This document shows, one piece after another, positions 41,262 to 52,155 of a stretch of DNA of 64,000 nucleotides (its first letter is position 1; each line of letters opens with the position of its first letter). The notes beneath the pieces were generated by a model. The model saw nothing but the letters and a program-made list of their open reading frames with translations, was not told where the DNA came from and ran no database searches. Where the stretch lies: positions 682,001 through 746,000 of the forward strand of contig NZ_CP144371.1 in assembly GCF_036549215.1 (NCBI RefSeq). Direction: 5' to 3'. This DNA comes from Candidatus Blochmannia sp. SNP. Its GTDB lineage: Bacteria; Pseudomonadota; Gammaproteobacteria; Enterobacterales; Enterobacteriaceae. The position numbers and the translations under genes are program-made.

Positions 41262-43186
41262 AATAATTAAATGACACTTATATAGTAATCAATCCAATAA
41301 AAATTGGAGTTTTTAATACGCATTATAATACTTAGGTAAGTATAATCATCAATTGATCATTTTGATACTGTTTTGTTATTATTATTATTATATGATAATC
41401 GTTATGTAATATATATATATATTTACTATATTTAAGTAATAGTATTGGAAATACTATGATTAATTTACAGTAATTTATATATTTTTTAAATAAGAATTTG
41501 TGTATTTGATTATTAATTTTTAGTAATTAATGAACAGAAATAGAGATATGGAATAAAACATAATAACTATAAACAAGTTATCTTAAATAATAATTAATGC
41601 CTGAATATTTTAAATTTAACCATAATAATATTATTAGTATTAAAACTTTAATTTATGTTTATATAATAATTTTCAAACTTATATTTTTGTACATAGATAC
41701 ATCCCTGATAATTATAAATAATTTTTATTCAATTAGTTTCAATAAGATTGAAAATATAACAAACATTATATCATGATGATAATTTACATTAATACAGAAA
41801 TAAATTGAAACTATATAATAATATTTATGTTTTAGTATAAAAATCAATCAAATTTTTAAATATAAATATATTCTATGCATATTTTATATGATTAACAATT
41901 TTTTATAAGAATATTAAATAATTTTTTTCATAATGTATTGTTTTATATCTCTATGTAATAGAGTAAATAAATAAATATTTCGAATAATGATAAAATAGCT
42001 CTAATACATATTTTAAGGACATATAAAAAATTATATATTAATCCAAATATTATCATTAAATTTAACATTATATTATATTTTTTGTGTTTAAAATAACTAA
42101 ATAACATTTTTATTAAAAACTTTTGTAAAGTAAATTATTGTGCAAATAGAAAAGTTGTGTTTATAAATATTTATTTTGTGGAAAAGTATTTAAATATTTT
42201 GATTATAATCATATTTTAAGTTACTATTTTAATTTATAATTTATTTAAATAATTAAATTTTATGTAGATTTATACAATTAATTAATATTAATCATCAATC
42301 AGATTTAATGTCTAAAATTGTAAATTTTTATAATTATAAACTTGATAAATTTTATATACACATACATGTATTAATTTATATACAATGAAATATACTAATA
42401 TAAAAATATATTTTTATACTGTTTTATATGCATGAAAAACTTATGATTTTATACATCTATATTTCGATTAATATTAAAAATAATTTCAATTCATATTATT
42501 TCTGTATATAAATACTTAGTTTTATATGTACAATCTGAAGTATTTGTATTTATATTCTAATCTATTTTTATATTATTAAGTATATTCTGGCCTATAACAA
42601 TATTTAAGTTTAGTTAAATATTGAATAAAAATATATTATATGTAGTAATCATATAGTTTTAATCAATACAAATGCATAATATGAAAGTACATTCATTTTA
42701 TTATTATTATTAATAATAATAATAATAATATTTTAATGCTGTGTAAAAATGACACAACAATATAAATATAATAATTCTGTAAAGATCTAACTTAACATTA
42801 GAAAATATTCAAGTATTGAATAAATTTTTTGTTATATATAAATTTATAAACAACAAATTGATTTAATATGTAAATTATATTACGATTAAGAAATAATAAA
42901 ATAACAACTAATATGTACTTTTAGTTTATTATTATAAAAATATGCAATGTAATTTAATTTTATGATGAAATAGTCATAAAACTATTTAACAAAAACAACA
43001 TTATTGTTTTGCATATAAAATATATACATAATACTGAAAAAATTAGAATAAAAATAAATCTATTATATATCTTATTACGATTATTAAATACATGATATAT
43101 TATAAGAATTAATATGAAAAAATTAATAAATAATATTTGCATATATTATGTTTACTTATTTGATTTGTTATTTGTTGCTCTTAAAG
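41262..43186. other. 1.9-kb gene-free AT-rich region between mrcB and aceE
   Basis: Extremely AT-rich, dense with stops in all frames. The longest frame (60 codons near 42960-43142, minus) is a low-complexity Ile/Phe-rich string I do not believe. A simple-repeat palindrome of ATT/AAT triplets is at 42698-42725. In E. coli many genes, including hemL, panD and pdhR, lie between mrcB and aceE. No remnant is recognisable by eye. Confidence 0.5.
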
Positions 43187-43227
43187 AGGTGAATATAGAA
43201 TATTTTAACAATATTCTATATTCACCT
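43187..43227. repeat. Perfect 18-bp hairpin upstream of aceE
   Basis: Arms 43187-43204 and 43210-43227 form a perfect stem with a 5-nt loop; the foot AGGTGA/TCACCT is GC-richer than the surroundings. It is 192 nt before aceE. It may be a 5' leader hairpin of the aceEF-lpdA mRNA or the terminator of a vanished gene. No PdhR-type operator is visible. Confidence 0.6.
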
Positions 43228-43419
43228 GAATTACCGAATTATCGTTTTGTACCAAAATTTTTTATTTTTACAGCGGTGAATTAATATATTTTAAAAATAA
43301 TTTTTTATTCGTTATGAACATAATCGTATATAAATAAATTTATATTTATATCATATATATAAATATAATATAAATATAAACAGTATACATATATTCAAAC
43401 ACATTAAGGAAACGCTACA

Positions 43420-46089
43420 ATGTTAGAATGCTTATCTAATGATGTGGATCCAATAGAAACACAAGATTGGTTACAATCTATTTCTTCAGTTATTCAAAAA
43501 GAAGGTGTTAAACGGGCTCAGTTTTTAATAGATCAAATTGTACATGAAGCCCGTAGCAATGGTGTTATTACTTCTAGTAATGAAATAATAACAAATAATT
43601 ATATAAATACTATTCCAGTTCAAGATGAACCAGAATATCCTGGAAATCTAGAAATAGAGCAACATATATGCGCTGTTATTCGTTGGAATGCTATTATGAT
43701 GGTATTGCATGCATCAAAAAAAAATTTAGATTTAGGAGGGCATATCGCTTCTTTTCAATCTTCAGCTACGTTATACGAGGTATGTTTTAATCATTTTTTT
43801 CGTGGACGTAATAAACACGATGGAGGTGATTTAGTGTATTTTCAAGGTCATATATCACCTGGAATATATGCTCGGGCTTTTCTTGAAGGACGATTGCGTG
43901 AGGATCAAATAAATAATTTTCGTCAAGAAATAAAAAACCTAGGACTTCCTTCGTATCCTCATCCAAAATTAATGCCAGAATTTTGGCAATTTCCTACAGT
44001 TTCTATGGGTCTTACTCCAATTAGCGCAATCTATCAAGCAAAATTTTTAAAATACTTAAAAAATAGAAATTTAAAAGATACTACTTTACAGACAGTATAT
44101 GCTTTTTTAGGAGATGGAGAAATGGACGAACCTGAATCTAAAGGAGTTCTTAATATTGCCGCTAGAGAAAAATTGGATAATTTAATTTTTATTATTAATT
44201 GCAATTTACAGCGATTAGATGGTCCAGTAGTAGGCAACGGAAAAATTATCAATGATTTAGAAAATATATTTAAAGGATCAGGTTGGGAAGTAATTAAAGT
44301 TATTTGGGGAAGTAAATGGGATTCTTTGTTACGTAAGGATACTAGCGGTAAGCTTATTAAACTTATGAATGAAACTGTTGATGGAGACTATCAAACATTT
44401 AAATCTAAAAATGGCGCATATGTACGTAAACATTTTTTTGGAAAATATCCAGAAACTAACGCATTAGTGAATGATATGAGTGATTCTGAAATTTGGGCGT
44501 TAGATCGCGGTGGACATGATCCTAAAAAAGTATTTGCTGCTTTAAAAAAAGCTAAGAATAGCTCTGGAAAACCTGTCGTAATATTAGCACATACTATTAA
44601 AGGTTATGGAATGGGTTCTAGTGCTGAAGGAATGAATATTGCGCATCAAATTAAAAAAATTAATATAAACGGAATACGTCATTTTAGAGACAGATTTAAC
44701 CTTAGTCTTATTAAAGATGACCAAATTGAATCTTTGCCTTATTTAACATTTAAAGAAGGTTCTAAGGAATACATATACTTACATGAACAACGCAAAAAAT
44801 TATTTGGATACATTCCAAACAGATTGCAACATTCTACTTATTCATTAAAACTGCCAACATTAAAACATTTCTATTCTTTGTTAACACAACAAAATAAAGA
44901 TATTTCTACTACTCTTGCATTTGTGCGTGCCTTCAATATACTATTGAAGTATGAGTCAATTAAGCATAGATTAGTACCCATTATTGCTGATGAGGCTCGA
45001 ACCTTTGGGATGGAGGGATTATTTCGTCAAATCGGCATTTATAGTTCTATGGGACAACAATATACCCCTCAAGATCATGATGTACTTGCATATTATCGTG
45101 AAGATAAACAAGGGCAGATTTTACAAGAGGGGATTAACGAATTGGGGGCAGCAGCCTCTTGGTTGGCTGCTGCTACTTCATATAGTACTAATGATTTTCC
45201 TATGATCCCATTTTATATTTATTATTCAATGTTTGGTTTCCAAAGAATTGGAGATTTTTTTTGGGCTGCCGCTGATCAACAAGCTCGAGGATTTTTAATT
45301 GGAGGCACATCTGGTCGCACTACCTTAAACGGCGAAGGACTACAACACGCTGACGGCCATAGTCATATTCAGTCATTAACAATTCCTAATTGTATTTCTT
45401 ATGATCCAGCATATGCATACGAAATCGCTGTGATTATACAAGATGGGTTGGTGCGTATGTATGGAAATAAACCAGAAAATATATATTATTATATCACTAC
45501 ATTAAATGAAAAATATCATATGCCAGCAATGCCAGCAGGAGTTGAAGAAGGCATTAGAAAAGGAATTTATAAATTAGAATCTTTATCTGGAGAAAATGGA
45601 AAAATCCAGTTAATGGGATCTGGTGCTATCTTACGTCTCGTTCGTGACGCAGCTCAAATTTTATCTGAAGAATATAATGTAAGTTCTGATGTATACAGCG
45701 TTACTTCTTTTACTGAATTAGCAAGAGATGGGCAAGACTGTGAACGCTGGAACATGTTGCATCCTATGGATATACCCAAAATACCATATATTACTACCGT
45801 GTTAAATAATTTTCCTACTATAGCAGCTACTGATTATATGAAGTTATTTGCAGAACAAATTAGATGTTTTATTCCAAGTAATCATTTTTTTGTTTTAGGT
45901 ACAGATGGATTCGGTCGTTCTGACAGTCGAGAAAATTTAAGACATCATTTTGAAGTAGATACAGGTTATGTAGTTACAGCTGCATTAGCTCAATTAATGA
46001 AAAATGGCCATATTCATGCCAACGTTGTTCTAAATGCTATCAAAATATATGATATTGATCCTGATAAAATTAATCCACGTCTAATATAG
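43420..46089 (+). CDS. aceE: Pyruvate dehydrogenase E1 component
   Basis: Thiamine-diphosphate-dependent decarboxylation of pyruvate, first part of the pyruvate dehydrogenase complex. 889 residues (E. coli 887). The homodimeric E1 form is clear: HIASFQSSATLYEVCFNHFF, the ThDP motif GDGEMDEPES, DEARTFGMEGLFRQIGIY, and HADGHSHI. An AAGGAA site precedes the ATG. It heads aceE-aceF-lpdA; the pdhR repressor gene is absent. Confidence 0.98.
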   Translation: MLECLSNDVDPIETQDWLQSISSVIQKEGVKRAQFLIDQIVHEARSNGVITSSNEIITNNYINTIPVQDEPEYPGNLEIEQHICAVIRWNAIMMVLHASKKNLDLGGHIASFQSSATLYEVCFNHFFRGRNKHDGGDLVYFQGHISPGIYARAFLEGRLREDQINNFRQEIKNLGLPSYPHPKLMPEFWQFPTVSMGLTPISAIYQAKFLKYLKNRNLKDTTLQTVYAFLGDGEMDEPESKGVLNIAAREKLDNLIFIINCNLQRLDGPVVGNGKIINDLENIFKGSGWEVIKVIWGSKWDSLLRKDTSGKLIKLMNETVDGDYQTFKSKNGAYVRKHFFGKYPETNALVNDMSDSEIWALDRGGHDPKKVFAALKKAKNSSGKPVVILAHTIKGYGMGSSAEGMNIAHQIKKININGIRHFRDRFNLSLIKDDQIESLPYLTFKEGSKEYIYLHEQRKKLFGYIPNRLQHSTYSLKLPTLKHFYSLLTQQNKDISTTLAFVRAFNILLKYESIKHRLVPIIADEARTFGMEGLFRQIGIYSSMGQQYTPQDHDVLAYYREDKQGQILQEGINELGAAASWLAAATSYSTNDFPMIPFYIYYSMFGFQRIGDFFWAAADQQARGFLIGGTSGRTTLNGEGLQHADGHSHIQSLTIPNCISYDPAYAYEIAVIIQDGLVRMYGNKPENIYYYITTLNEKYHMPAMPAGVEEGIRKGIYKLESLSGENGKIQLMGSGAILRLVRDAAQILSEEYNVSSDVYSVTSFTELARDGQDCERWNMLHPMDIPKIPYITTVLNNFPTIAATDYMKLFAEQIRCFIPSNHFFVLGTDGFGRSDSRENLRHHFEVDTGYVVTAALAQLMKNGHIHANVVLNAIKIYDIDPDKINPRLI

Positions 46090-46097
46090 GAGGTAGC

Positions 46098-47393
46098 ATG
46101 ACAGCAATCGAAGTTAATGTGCCAAATATTGGTGATGATGAATTAGAAGTTACAGAAGTTATGGTCAAAATTGGAGACAAAATTAATATTAACCAATCAC
46201 TTGTTATGATAGAAGGTGACAAGTCTTCTATGGAAATACCAGCTCTCTATTCTGGTATTGTTACGGCAATTCATGTTCATGTTGGAGATAAAGTACATAC
46301 AGGATCTTTAATTTTATTACTTGATACACAAAATGGTACTAATACATCGTCTTTCAGTGATCAAAATAACATTAGCCCCTCTTCTTCTTTTTCAGAAACC
46401 AATAATATAAAAAAAAGAGTTATATATAGTAATGCGATAAATCGCAGTATCTATTCTAAATTCAATATCACAATACATGCTACTCCATTAGTACGTCACA
46501 TAGCTCGTATGTGCGGAATAGATTTATCAAAAGTAAAGGGTAGTGGCCGTAAAGGACGTATCTTAAAAGAAGATATTCAAGATTACATGAATAATATATC
46601 AATGCATCATACAAATTGTATACCATCTATTCAATCTAATCGATTATTACCTATACCATCTTGGCCAAAAATAGATTTCAGTAAATTTGGCAATACTACA
46701 ACTGTAACATTAAGTAAAATACAGAAAATTTCTGGTTCAAATTTACAAAGAAATTGGATAATGCTTCCTCATGTAACACAATTCGATGAAGTTGATATTA
46801 CTGATTTAGAGCATTTTAGAAAACAACAAAATCTTGAAATTGAAAAGAAAAAAATAAATTGTAAAATTACACTGCTAGTTTTTGTTATGAAAGCAGTTTC
46901 AAAAGCATTAGAAGAATTACCACAATTTAATAGTTCTTTATCTCAAGACAGTCAGACGTTAATTTTAAAAAAATATATTAATATTGGTATAGCAGTAGAT
47001 ACTTCCAAAGGATTATTAGTACCTGTTTTGCGTGATGTAAATAAAAAAGGTATCATTTCATTATCACAAGAATTAACAGCGCTTTCTTTGAAAGCGCGTT
47101 CTGGAAATCAATTGAGTCCTTCTGATATGCAGGGAGGAAGTTTTACTATATCTAATCTAGGAAGTATAGGGGGGACAATCTTTACTCCTATTATTAATGT
47201 TCCAGAGGTAGCTATTTTAGGTATGTCTAAGTCTTTTACAAAACCAGTTTGGACTGGAAAAAAATTCGTTCCACGTTTAATATTGCCTTTATCATTATCA
47301 TATGATCATCGTGTTATTAATGGTGCAGATGGTGCTCGATTTATAACACTTATTAATAAAATAATTTCTGATATGCGATTATTGTTTATGTAA
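46098..47393 (+). CDS. aceF: Dihydrolipoamide acetyltransferase (E2), single lipoyl domain
   Basis: Core of the pyruvate dehydrogenase complex. 431 residues against 630 in E. coli, because only one lipoyl domain is present (lipoylated Lys42 in EGDKSSM) instead of three. A peripheral-subunit-binding domain (about 130-165, TPLVRHIARMCGIDLSKVKGSGRKGRI) and the acetyltransferase domain with catalytic His near 404 in SYDHRVINGADG follow. A strong AGGAGG lies 4 nt before the ATG, 8 nt after aceE. Confidence 0.97.
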   Translation: MTAIEVNVPNIGDDELEVTEVMVKIGDKININQSLVMIEGDKSSMEIPALYSGIVTAIHVHVGDKVHTGSLILLLDTQNGTNTSSFSDQNNISPSSSFSETNNIKKRVIYSNAINRSIYSKFNITIHATPLVRHIARMCGIDLSKVKGSGRKGRILKEDIQDYMNNISMHHTNCIPSIQSNRLLPIPSWPKIDFSKFGNTTTVTLSKIQKISGSNLQRNWIMLPHVTQFDEVDITDLEHFRKQQNLEIEKKKINCKITLLVFVMKAVSKALEELPQFNSSLSQDSQTLILKKYINIGIAVDTSKGLLVPVLRDVNKKGIISLSQELTALSLKARSGNQLSPSDMQGGSFTISNLGSIGGTIFTPIINVPEVAILGMSKSFTKPVWTGKKFVPRLILPLSLSYDHRVINGADGARFITLINKIISDMRLLFM

Positions 47394-47553
47394 ATTGATT
47401 ATTATATAAATTATGATAATTTTATCACATAAAATGCAAGAGTATATGTCATTATCAGATATAAATTAACATAATAAAGAAATACATGTCTAATCAAATT
47501 AGATATACTAGTTTATAGTTTTAATTAAAATCTGAGGGGTAAAAGAGAGAGCT

Positions 47554-48981
47554 ATGCATATGCAACTAAAAACTCAAATTCTTGTTTTAGGCGCAGGACC
47601 AGGAGGTTATTCTGCGGCTTTTCGCTGTGCTGATTTAGGAATGGATACCACTATAGTAGAACGTTACCCCATTTTAGGTGGAGTATGTCTTAATGTTGGT
47701 TGTATTCCTTCTAAAACATTATTACATATTGCTAAATTAATTGAAACAAGAAAAAATTTAGATAAATATGGTATTCTTGCATCAGCAGAAACAGATATTG
47801 ATATTGATAAAACACGTTCTTGGAAAGATAAAATTATTACTCAGCTATCAAATAGTTTAAGTACCATGGCAAAAACACGTAATGTTAAAGTAATTAATGG
47901 AATTGGTAAATTTCTTGATAAGAATACTATTCAAGTTGAAAATAATCAAATGACTTTAGAAATAACATTTAATTACGCTATTATAGCAGCAGGATCTCAT
48001 TCTGTTTCCTTACCATTTGTTCCTAATGATAATCGTATTTGGAATTCAACTGATGCTCTATCTTTACAATCAATACCTAAGCGTTTACTGATTGTAGGTT
48101 CTGGAGCTGTAGGATTAGAAATGGCAACAATATATCATGCATTTGGATCAGAAATTGATATAGTAGAAGTATATAATCAAATTATACCAATTTTAGATGA
48201 AGATGTTATTAATCCTTTTTCTAAAATAATAAGTAAGAATATTAATTTAATTTTAAATACCACAGTAAATATAGTAGAGGCTAAAAAAGATGGTGTTTAT
48301 GTTACTATGGAAAATAATCAAACTTCATTAAAAAATATTAAACGTTATGATGTATTATTAGTGGCAATTGGACGTGTTCCGAATGGCAATATGTTGAACA
48401 TTGAAAACACAGGGGTCAATGTAGATAAATACGGTTTTATTCCTGTAGATCAACAAATGCGTACTAATATAAAACACATTTTTGCTATTGGTGATATTAT
48501 TGGACATCCAATGTTAGCGCATAAAAGTATTCATGAAGGACATGTAGCAGCAGAAGTTATTGCTGGTAAAAAACGTTATTTTAATCCAATAATAATTCCA
48601 TCTATTATATATACTAATCCAGAGATAGCATGGGTTGGCTATACTGAAAAAGATGCACAAGCAAAAAATATAGATTATAAAGTTACTATTTTCCCTTGGA
48701 TGGCTTCAGGCCGAGCAATTACTGAAGATTGCAAAGAAGGTATGACTAAATTGATTTTCGATAAAAAAACAAACAGAATTATTGGAGGATCTATTTTAGG
48801 CACGCATGCTAGTGAAATATTAGGAGAGGTTGCATTAGCTATTGAAATGGGGTGTGATGCAGAAGATATTATTCTAACTATTCATGCTCATCCAACTTTA
48901 TATGAATCAATAGCATCAGCAGCATCTATTTATAATGGATCGATTACTGATCTGCCTAATATAAAAACACAAAACCAATAA
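47554..48981 (+). CDS. lpdA: Dihydrolipoamide dehydrogenase (E3)
   Basis: FAD enzyme that reoxidises lipoyl groups of pyruvate and 2-oxoglutarate dehydrogenases. 475 residues (E. coli 474). FAD motif LGAGPGGYSAAF (12-23), redox disulfide C45/C50 in GGVCLNVGCIPSK, NAD motif VGSGAVGLEMA, and the active-site HAHPTLYES. The second in-frame ATG (47560) is better spaced from GAGAG and aligns with the E. coli start, so two residues may be surplus. Third gene of the operon after a 160-nt spacer. Confidence 0.97.
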   Translation: MHMQLKTQILVLGAGPGGYSAAFRCADLGMDTTIVERYPILGGVCLNVGCIPSKTLLHIAKLIETRKNLDKYGILASAETDIDIDKTRSWKDKIITQLSNSLSTMAKTRNVKVINGIGKFLDKNTIQVENNQMTLEITFNYAIIAAGSHSVSLPFVPNDNRIWNSTDALSLQSIPKRLLIVGSGAVGLEMATIYHAFGSEIDIVEVYNQIIPILDEDVINPFSKIISKNINLILNTTVNIVEAKKDGVYVTMENNQTSLKNIKRYDVLLVAIGRVPNGNMLNIENTGVNVDKYGFIPVDQQMRTNIKHIFAIGDIIGHPMLAHKSIHEGHVAAEVIAGKKRYFNPIIIPSIIYTNPEIAWVGYTEKDAQAKNIDYKVTIFPWMASGRAITEDCKEGMTKLIFDKKTNRIIGGSILGTHASEILGEVALAIEMGCDAEDIILTIHAHPTLYESIASAASIYNGSITDLPNIKTQNQ

Positions 48982-50930
48982 ATTTTATATGATTATAAAT
49001 AAAGTTCTAAATTGATTAATTTAAAAATAATACTACATTGGTATATAGTTTATTCCAACTTATAAAGTATATAAGTGTTAATATTTAACATATTATACAA
49101 TTTATAAAAATCAAATATAATAATTACATTTATTTATATTTTTAAATATGTAGCGATATATATCGCTACATATTTATGTTATTGATGTGATATAGTTTAT
49201 TAGATGAAAATAAAATGTTTAAAATAATAATATCGTCACTCAAATAGCGTTCATTCATTAAACATCATAAATTATATACAATCACATAACTTATGGTTGT
49301 GAGGTGTATTCACATTATACTTATTAAGTATTTAGGACATAATTGATTTGTAACTATTAATTAATTATAATTATAAATTTAATATTTTATTATTTGAAAT
49401 ATTTAATCTGTTATAAAAACAGAAATTTATTCTAATACTAAAACTAGTTATATTATCATAAGTGTGTAATTTACAAATTAGTCTAAAAATATTTTTTATA
49501 TATTTTAATAATAACAAAATACTAACCATATTGCCAATATCTTACAATATTAGAAACAAATTAAAAAATTTGGTATATCTAAATTTCATATATGTTTTAA
49601 TCATTCAATTTAATTTAGAATAATTAGATATATTTTAATTCAATCTAAATATAGATATTAATTATATTTAAAATCTATTAATAACAATAAAATGTATCAT
49701 AATAATTTTAAAATATGATATCTATTTTATAGTTTTAAATAAATATTTAAGAAAAATACTTACTGTATAAATTAATAATAACTCTTATTTTATTTATATT
49801 GAGAATTATTATTATATCCGTATAATTCTTGTTGTCTATAACAACCTAAAAATAACTATTAAATCAATAGTTTTTTGTGTTATTAGTATTATGTTATCTA
49901 ATAACACAGACCGATTTATATTTAATAATAGTATGACAACATATAGTGATAATTATTTACCATTTATTGTTTAATCTAAAGTACGTTTTACAATACAATT
50001 ATAATATCAACTATATTCTATATATATCTAAAAAATAAATATGTTAATAAGTATTTTAAAAGCATAAAAGTTATCAAACTTAACAATAAAAAATAATTTA
50101 AATTATTAAACATATATATAGGCATAATTTTTTGATTACTATCACTATAATATTCTTTAATTAAAATCACTAAATAATTTTATTTTTAATTAATAAAATG
50201 AAGGTTCATTATGAAAATATTTTCCAAATGATTGCTAATATTAATATGTTTTATAGCAATTATTTTTGTTATAAATATAATTAATTACTTATATAGTATA
50301 TATCATCAATAAACTAATATATCTGCATATATTTAAAAAGATAAATATTAATTTGTTTTAAATTAAATTAAAAATTATTCACATATCAAATATTTTTATA
50401 AGTATAGAACATAACATATAATACTTATTTCATAATAATTAATTCATTTATCACTAAAAAGTATATTACTATAATAAAAATAAGTATATTAAGCAATAAA
50501 AATATATTTGCATGTTTATGCATTTTTATATAAACATGACAATATAGTAATTTGTGATTTTAATAATATAAAGTTATTATTTTTATCTCAATTATAAATT
50601 TTTTATTATTTTCTGAGAATACTAGTATCTGAAATTTATTCATCTATAGAAATCGCTACAAATTATAATAATTATTAAATATTTATTAATAAATATAGCT
50701 AAATAATTTTGGTATATAATTTTAATTAAGATAATAAAAATAAAATAATAGAGAATTTGTTATGAATTAAATTTTCGATAGTTAGATCAATATATTCACA
50801 ATACTAAATAGATATATCAATATCTTTAATTTCACTATAAACAATTGGTTATAGATGAACAATTTATTTTTTGGAACAAATAATAACCCCTCCATATTAC
50901 AGTTGTTATAGATAATAATATTTAAAGATT
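48982..50930. other. 1.9-kb gene-free AT-rich region between lpdA and folK
   Basis: No credible open frame in either strand. E. coli has acnB, speDE, panBCD and others in this interval. It contains the palindrome 49143-49176 and, at 49802-49909, a run of neighbouring stem-loops: an 8-bp stem (49802-49829), a 7-bp stem followed by six T (about 49853-49872) and an 11-bp stem (49877-49909). These could mark a small RNA or a decayed gene; hairpins of this size are also expected by chance here. Confidence 0.45.
49143..49176. terminator. 34-nt perfect palindrome downstream of lpdA
   Basis: A perfect palindrome with 17-nt arms and a GC-richer core (AGCGATAT/ATATCGCT), 162 nt after the lpdA stop. 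Probable end of the aceE-aceF-lpdA transcript; no clear T-run. Confidence 0.45.
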
Positions 50931-51422
50931 TTATTTTTTCCAAAAATCTAAACCATTTTTAGGAACAGTTTTAGCAATATCTGTTATAATTTTTCCATTA
51001 GGAAAAACTAAATGATTATCTAATTCAATTAATGGATAAATTATAAATTCTCGATTACATATGTCATAATGCGGTATTATCAATTCAGAAGTATATATAT
51101 TATGTTTTCCAAATAATAAAATATCTAAATCTAGTGTGCGTGACTGCCATAACAGAGAATTATGTAACCGAACACGTCCTTGTTTTTTTTCAATATATTG
51201 GATATGACTTAATAATGATTTTGGAGAGAGATTAGTATCTAATATTATTATTGCATTTAGAAAATCAGGCTGATTTTTCTGCCCCAATGGCCGGCTACAA
51301 TAATAGGATGAAAAAGCAATAAGTTTGGTCATTGGGAGCTTAGAAAGAGACCACACAGCTTTATCAGCTTGTTTTTTAGGATTTAACATATTACTGCCTA
51401 GTCCTATCCAAACACGTTCCAT
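50931..51422 (-). CDS. folK: 6-hydroxymethyl-7,8-dihydropterin pyrophosphokinase
   Basis: Folate synthesis step that activates the pterin before joining to p-aminobenzoate. 163 residues (E. coli 159). WIGLGSNM, YYCSRPLGQKNQPDFLNAI, and the magnesium-binding SRTLDLDILLFG are typical. The E. coli neighbour pcnB (poly(A) polymerase) and gluQ, between folK and dksA, are missing; only 265 nt without coding remain at 51423-51687. Confidence 0.97.
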   Translation of the reverse strand: MERVWIGLGSNMLNPKKQADKAVWSLSKLPMTKLIAFSSYYCSRPLGQKNQPDFLNAIIILDTNLSPKSLLSHIQYIEKKQGRVRLHNSLLWQSRTLDLDILLFGKHNIYTSELIIPHYDICNREFIIYPLIELDNHLVFPNGKIITDIAKTVPKNGLDFWKK

Positions 51423-51687
51423 TTGATTATGTATCCTAACTAATTAACTACAAAATCATCAGTCTTTTGATTTTTATAAAAATTTACATATAATTAAAAT
51501 TAAAATATTTTATAAATTTTTATATAAATACATGCTTATACACAAAACAATCAACAAATCTTAATCAAACTAATTATCATAACAAAAATTATATATAAAT
51601 CATTAAAAAATTGATTTTTAATTATATCTTCATGTCATAATATCATTATATCATCTAATAAAAAATTGATTGCTATACTATGATAAT

Positions 51688-52155
51688 TTATCCGGTCATT
51701 TGTTTTTCTTTAATTTCTTCTAAAGTTTTGCAATCAATACATAAATCAGCCGTTGGTCGAGCTTCCAATCTTCGGATTCCGATCTCTACATCACATGAAG
51801 CACAAAATCCAAATTCATTTGTACCTATTTTTTTTAAAGTTTTTTCAATTTTTTCAATAAGTTTACGTTCTCTATCTCGATTGCGTAATTTAATATTAAA
51901 TTCTTCTTCTTGTGCGGCTCTATCTACTGGATCTGGAAAATTGACAGATTCTTGATTTTGTACACATAATGTAGAAGACCCTAAATCATGTTTAAGTTGG
52001 TTTTTCCACGTTTCGAGAATGCGTTTAAAATGTAATAGTTGATCAGAACTCATATATTCTTCATTAGGTTTGCGTTGATATGGCGTAACTCCGGCAATTA
52101 TTAATACATTTAAAGAAGAACACTTGTTACTATGGGTTGATGACTTTGTCGGCAT
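51688..52155 (-). CDS. dksA: RNA polymerase-binding transcription factor DksA
   Basis: Works with ppGpp in the secondary channel of RNA polymerase to control rRNA and amino acid promoters. 155 residues (E. coli 151). The coiled-coil tip acidic residues are in [14 protein letters not shown], and the zinc site has four cysteines, CASC and CIDC. AGGAG lies 7 nt before the ATG. One of few global regulators retained, with csrA. A weak 8-bp hairpin near 51604-51624 follows it. Confidence 0.97.
   Translation of the reverse strand: MPTKSSTHSNKCSSLNVLIIAGVTPYQRKPNEEYMSSDQLLHFKRILETWKNQLKHDLGSSTLCVQNQESVNFPDPVDRAAQEEEFNIKLRNRDRERKLIEKIEKTLKKIGTNEFGFCASCDVEIGIRRLEARPTADLCIDCKTLEEIKEKQMTG

Noticed and set aside
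42698..42732. ATT/AAT triplet tract as a CRISPR-like or functional repeat
   Set aside because: Simple microsatellite; no spacers or repeat units, and similar tracts are expected in this base composition.
42960..43142. 60-codon minus-strand frame in the mrcB-aceE gap
   Set aside because: Ile/Phe/Leu-only low complexity as expected from AT-rich DNA, no ribosome site and no recognisable domain.
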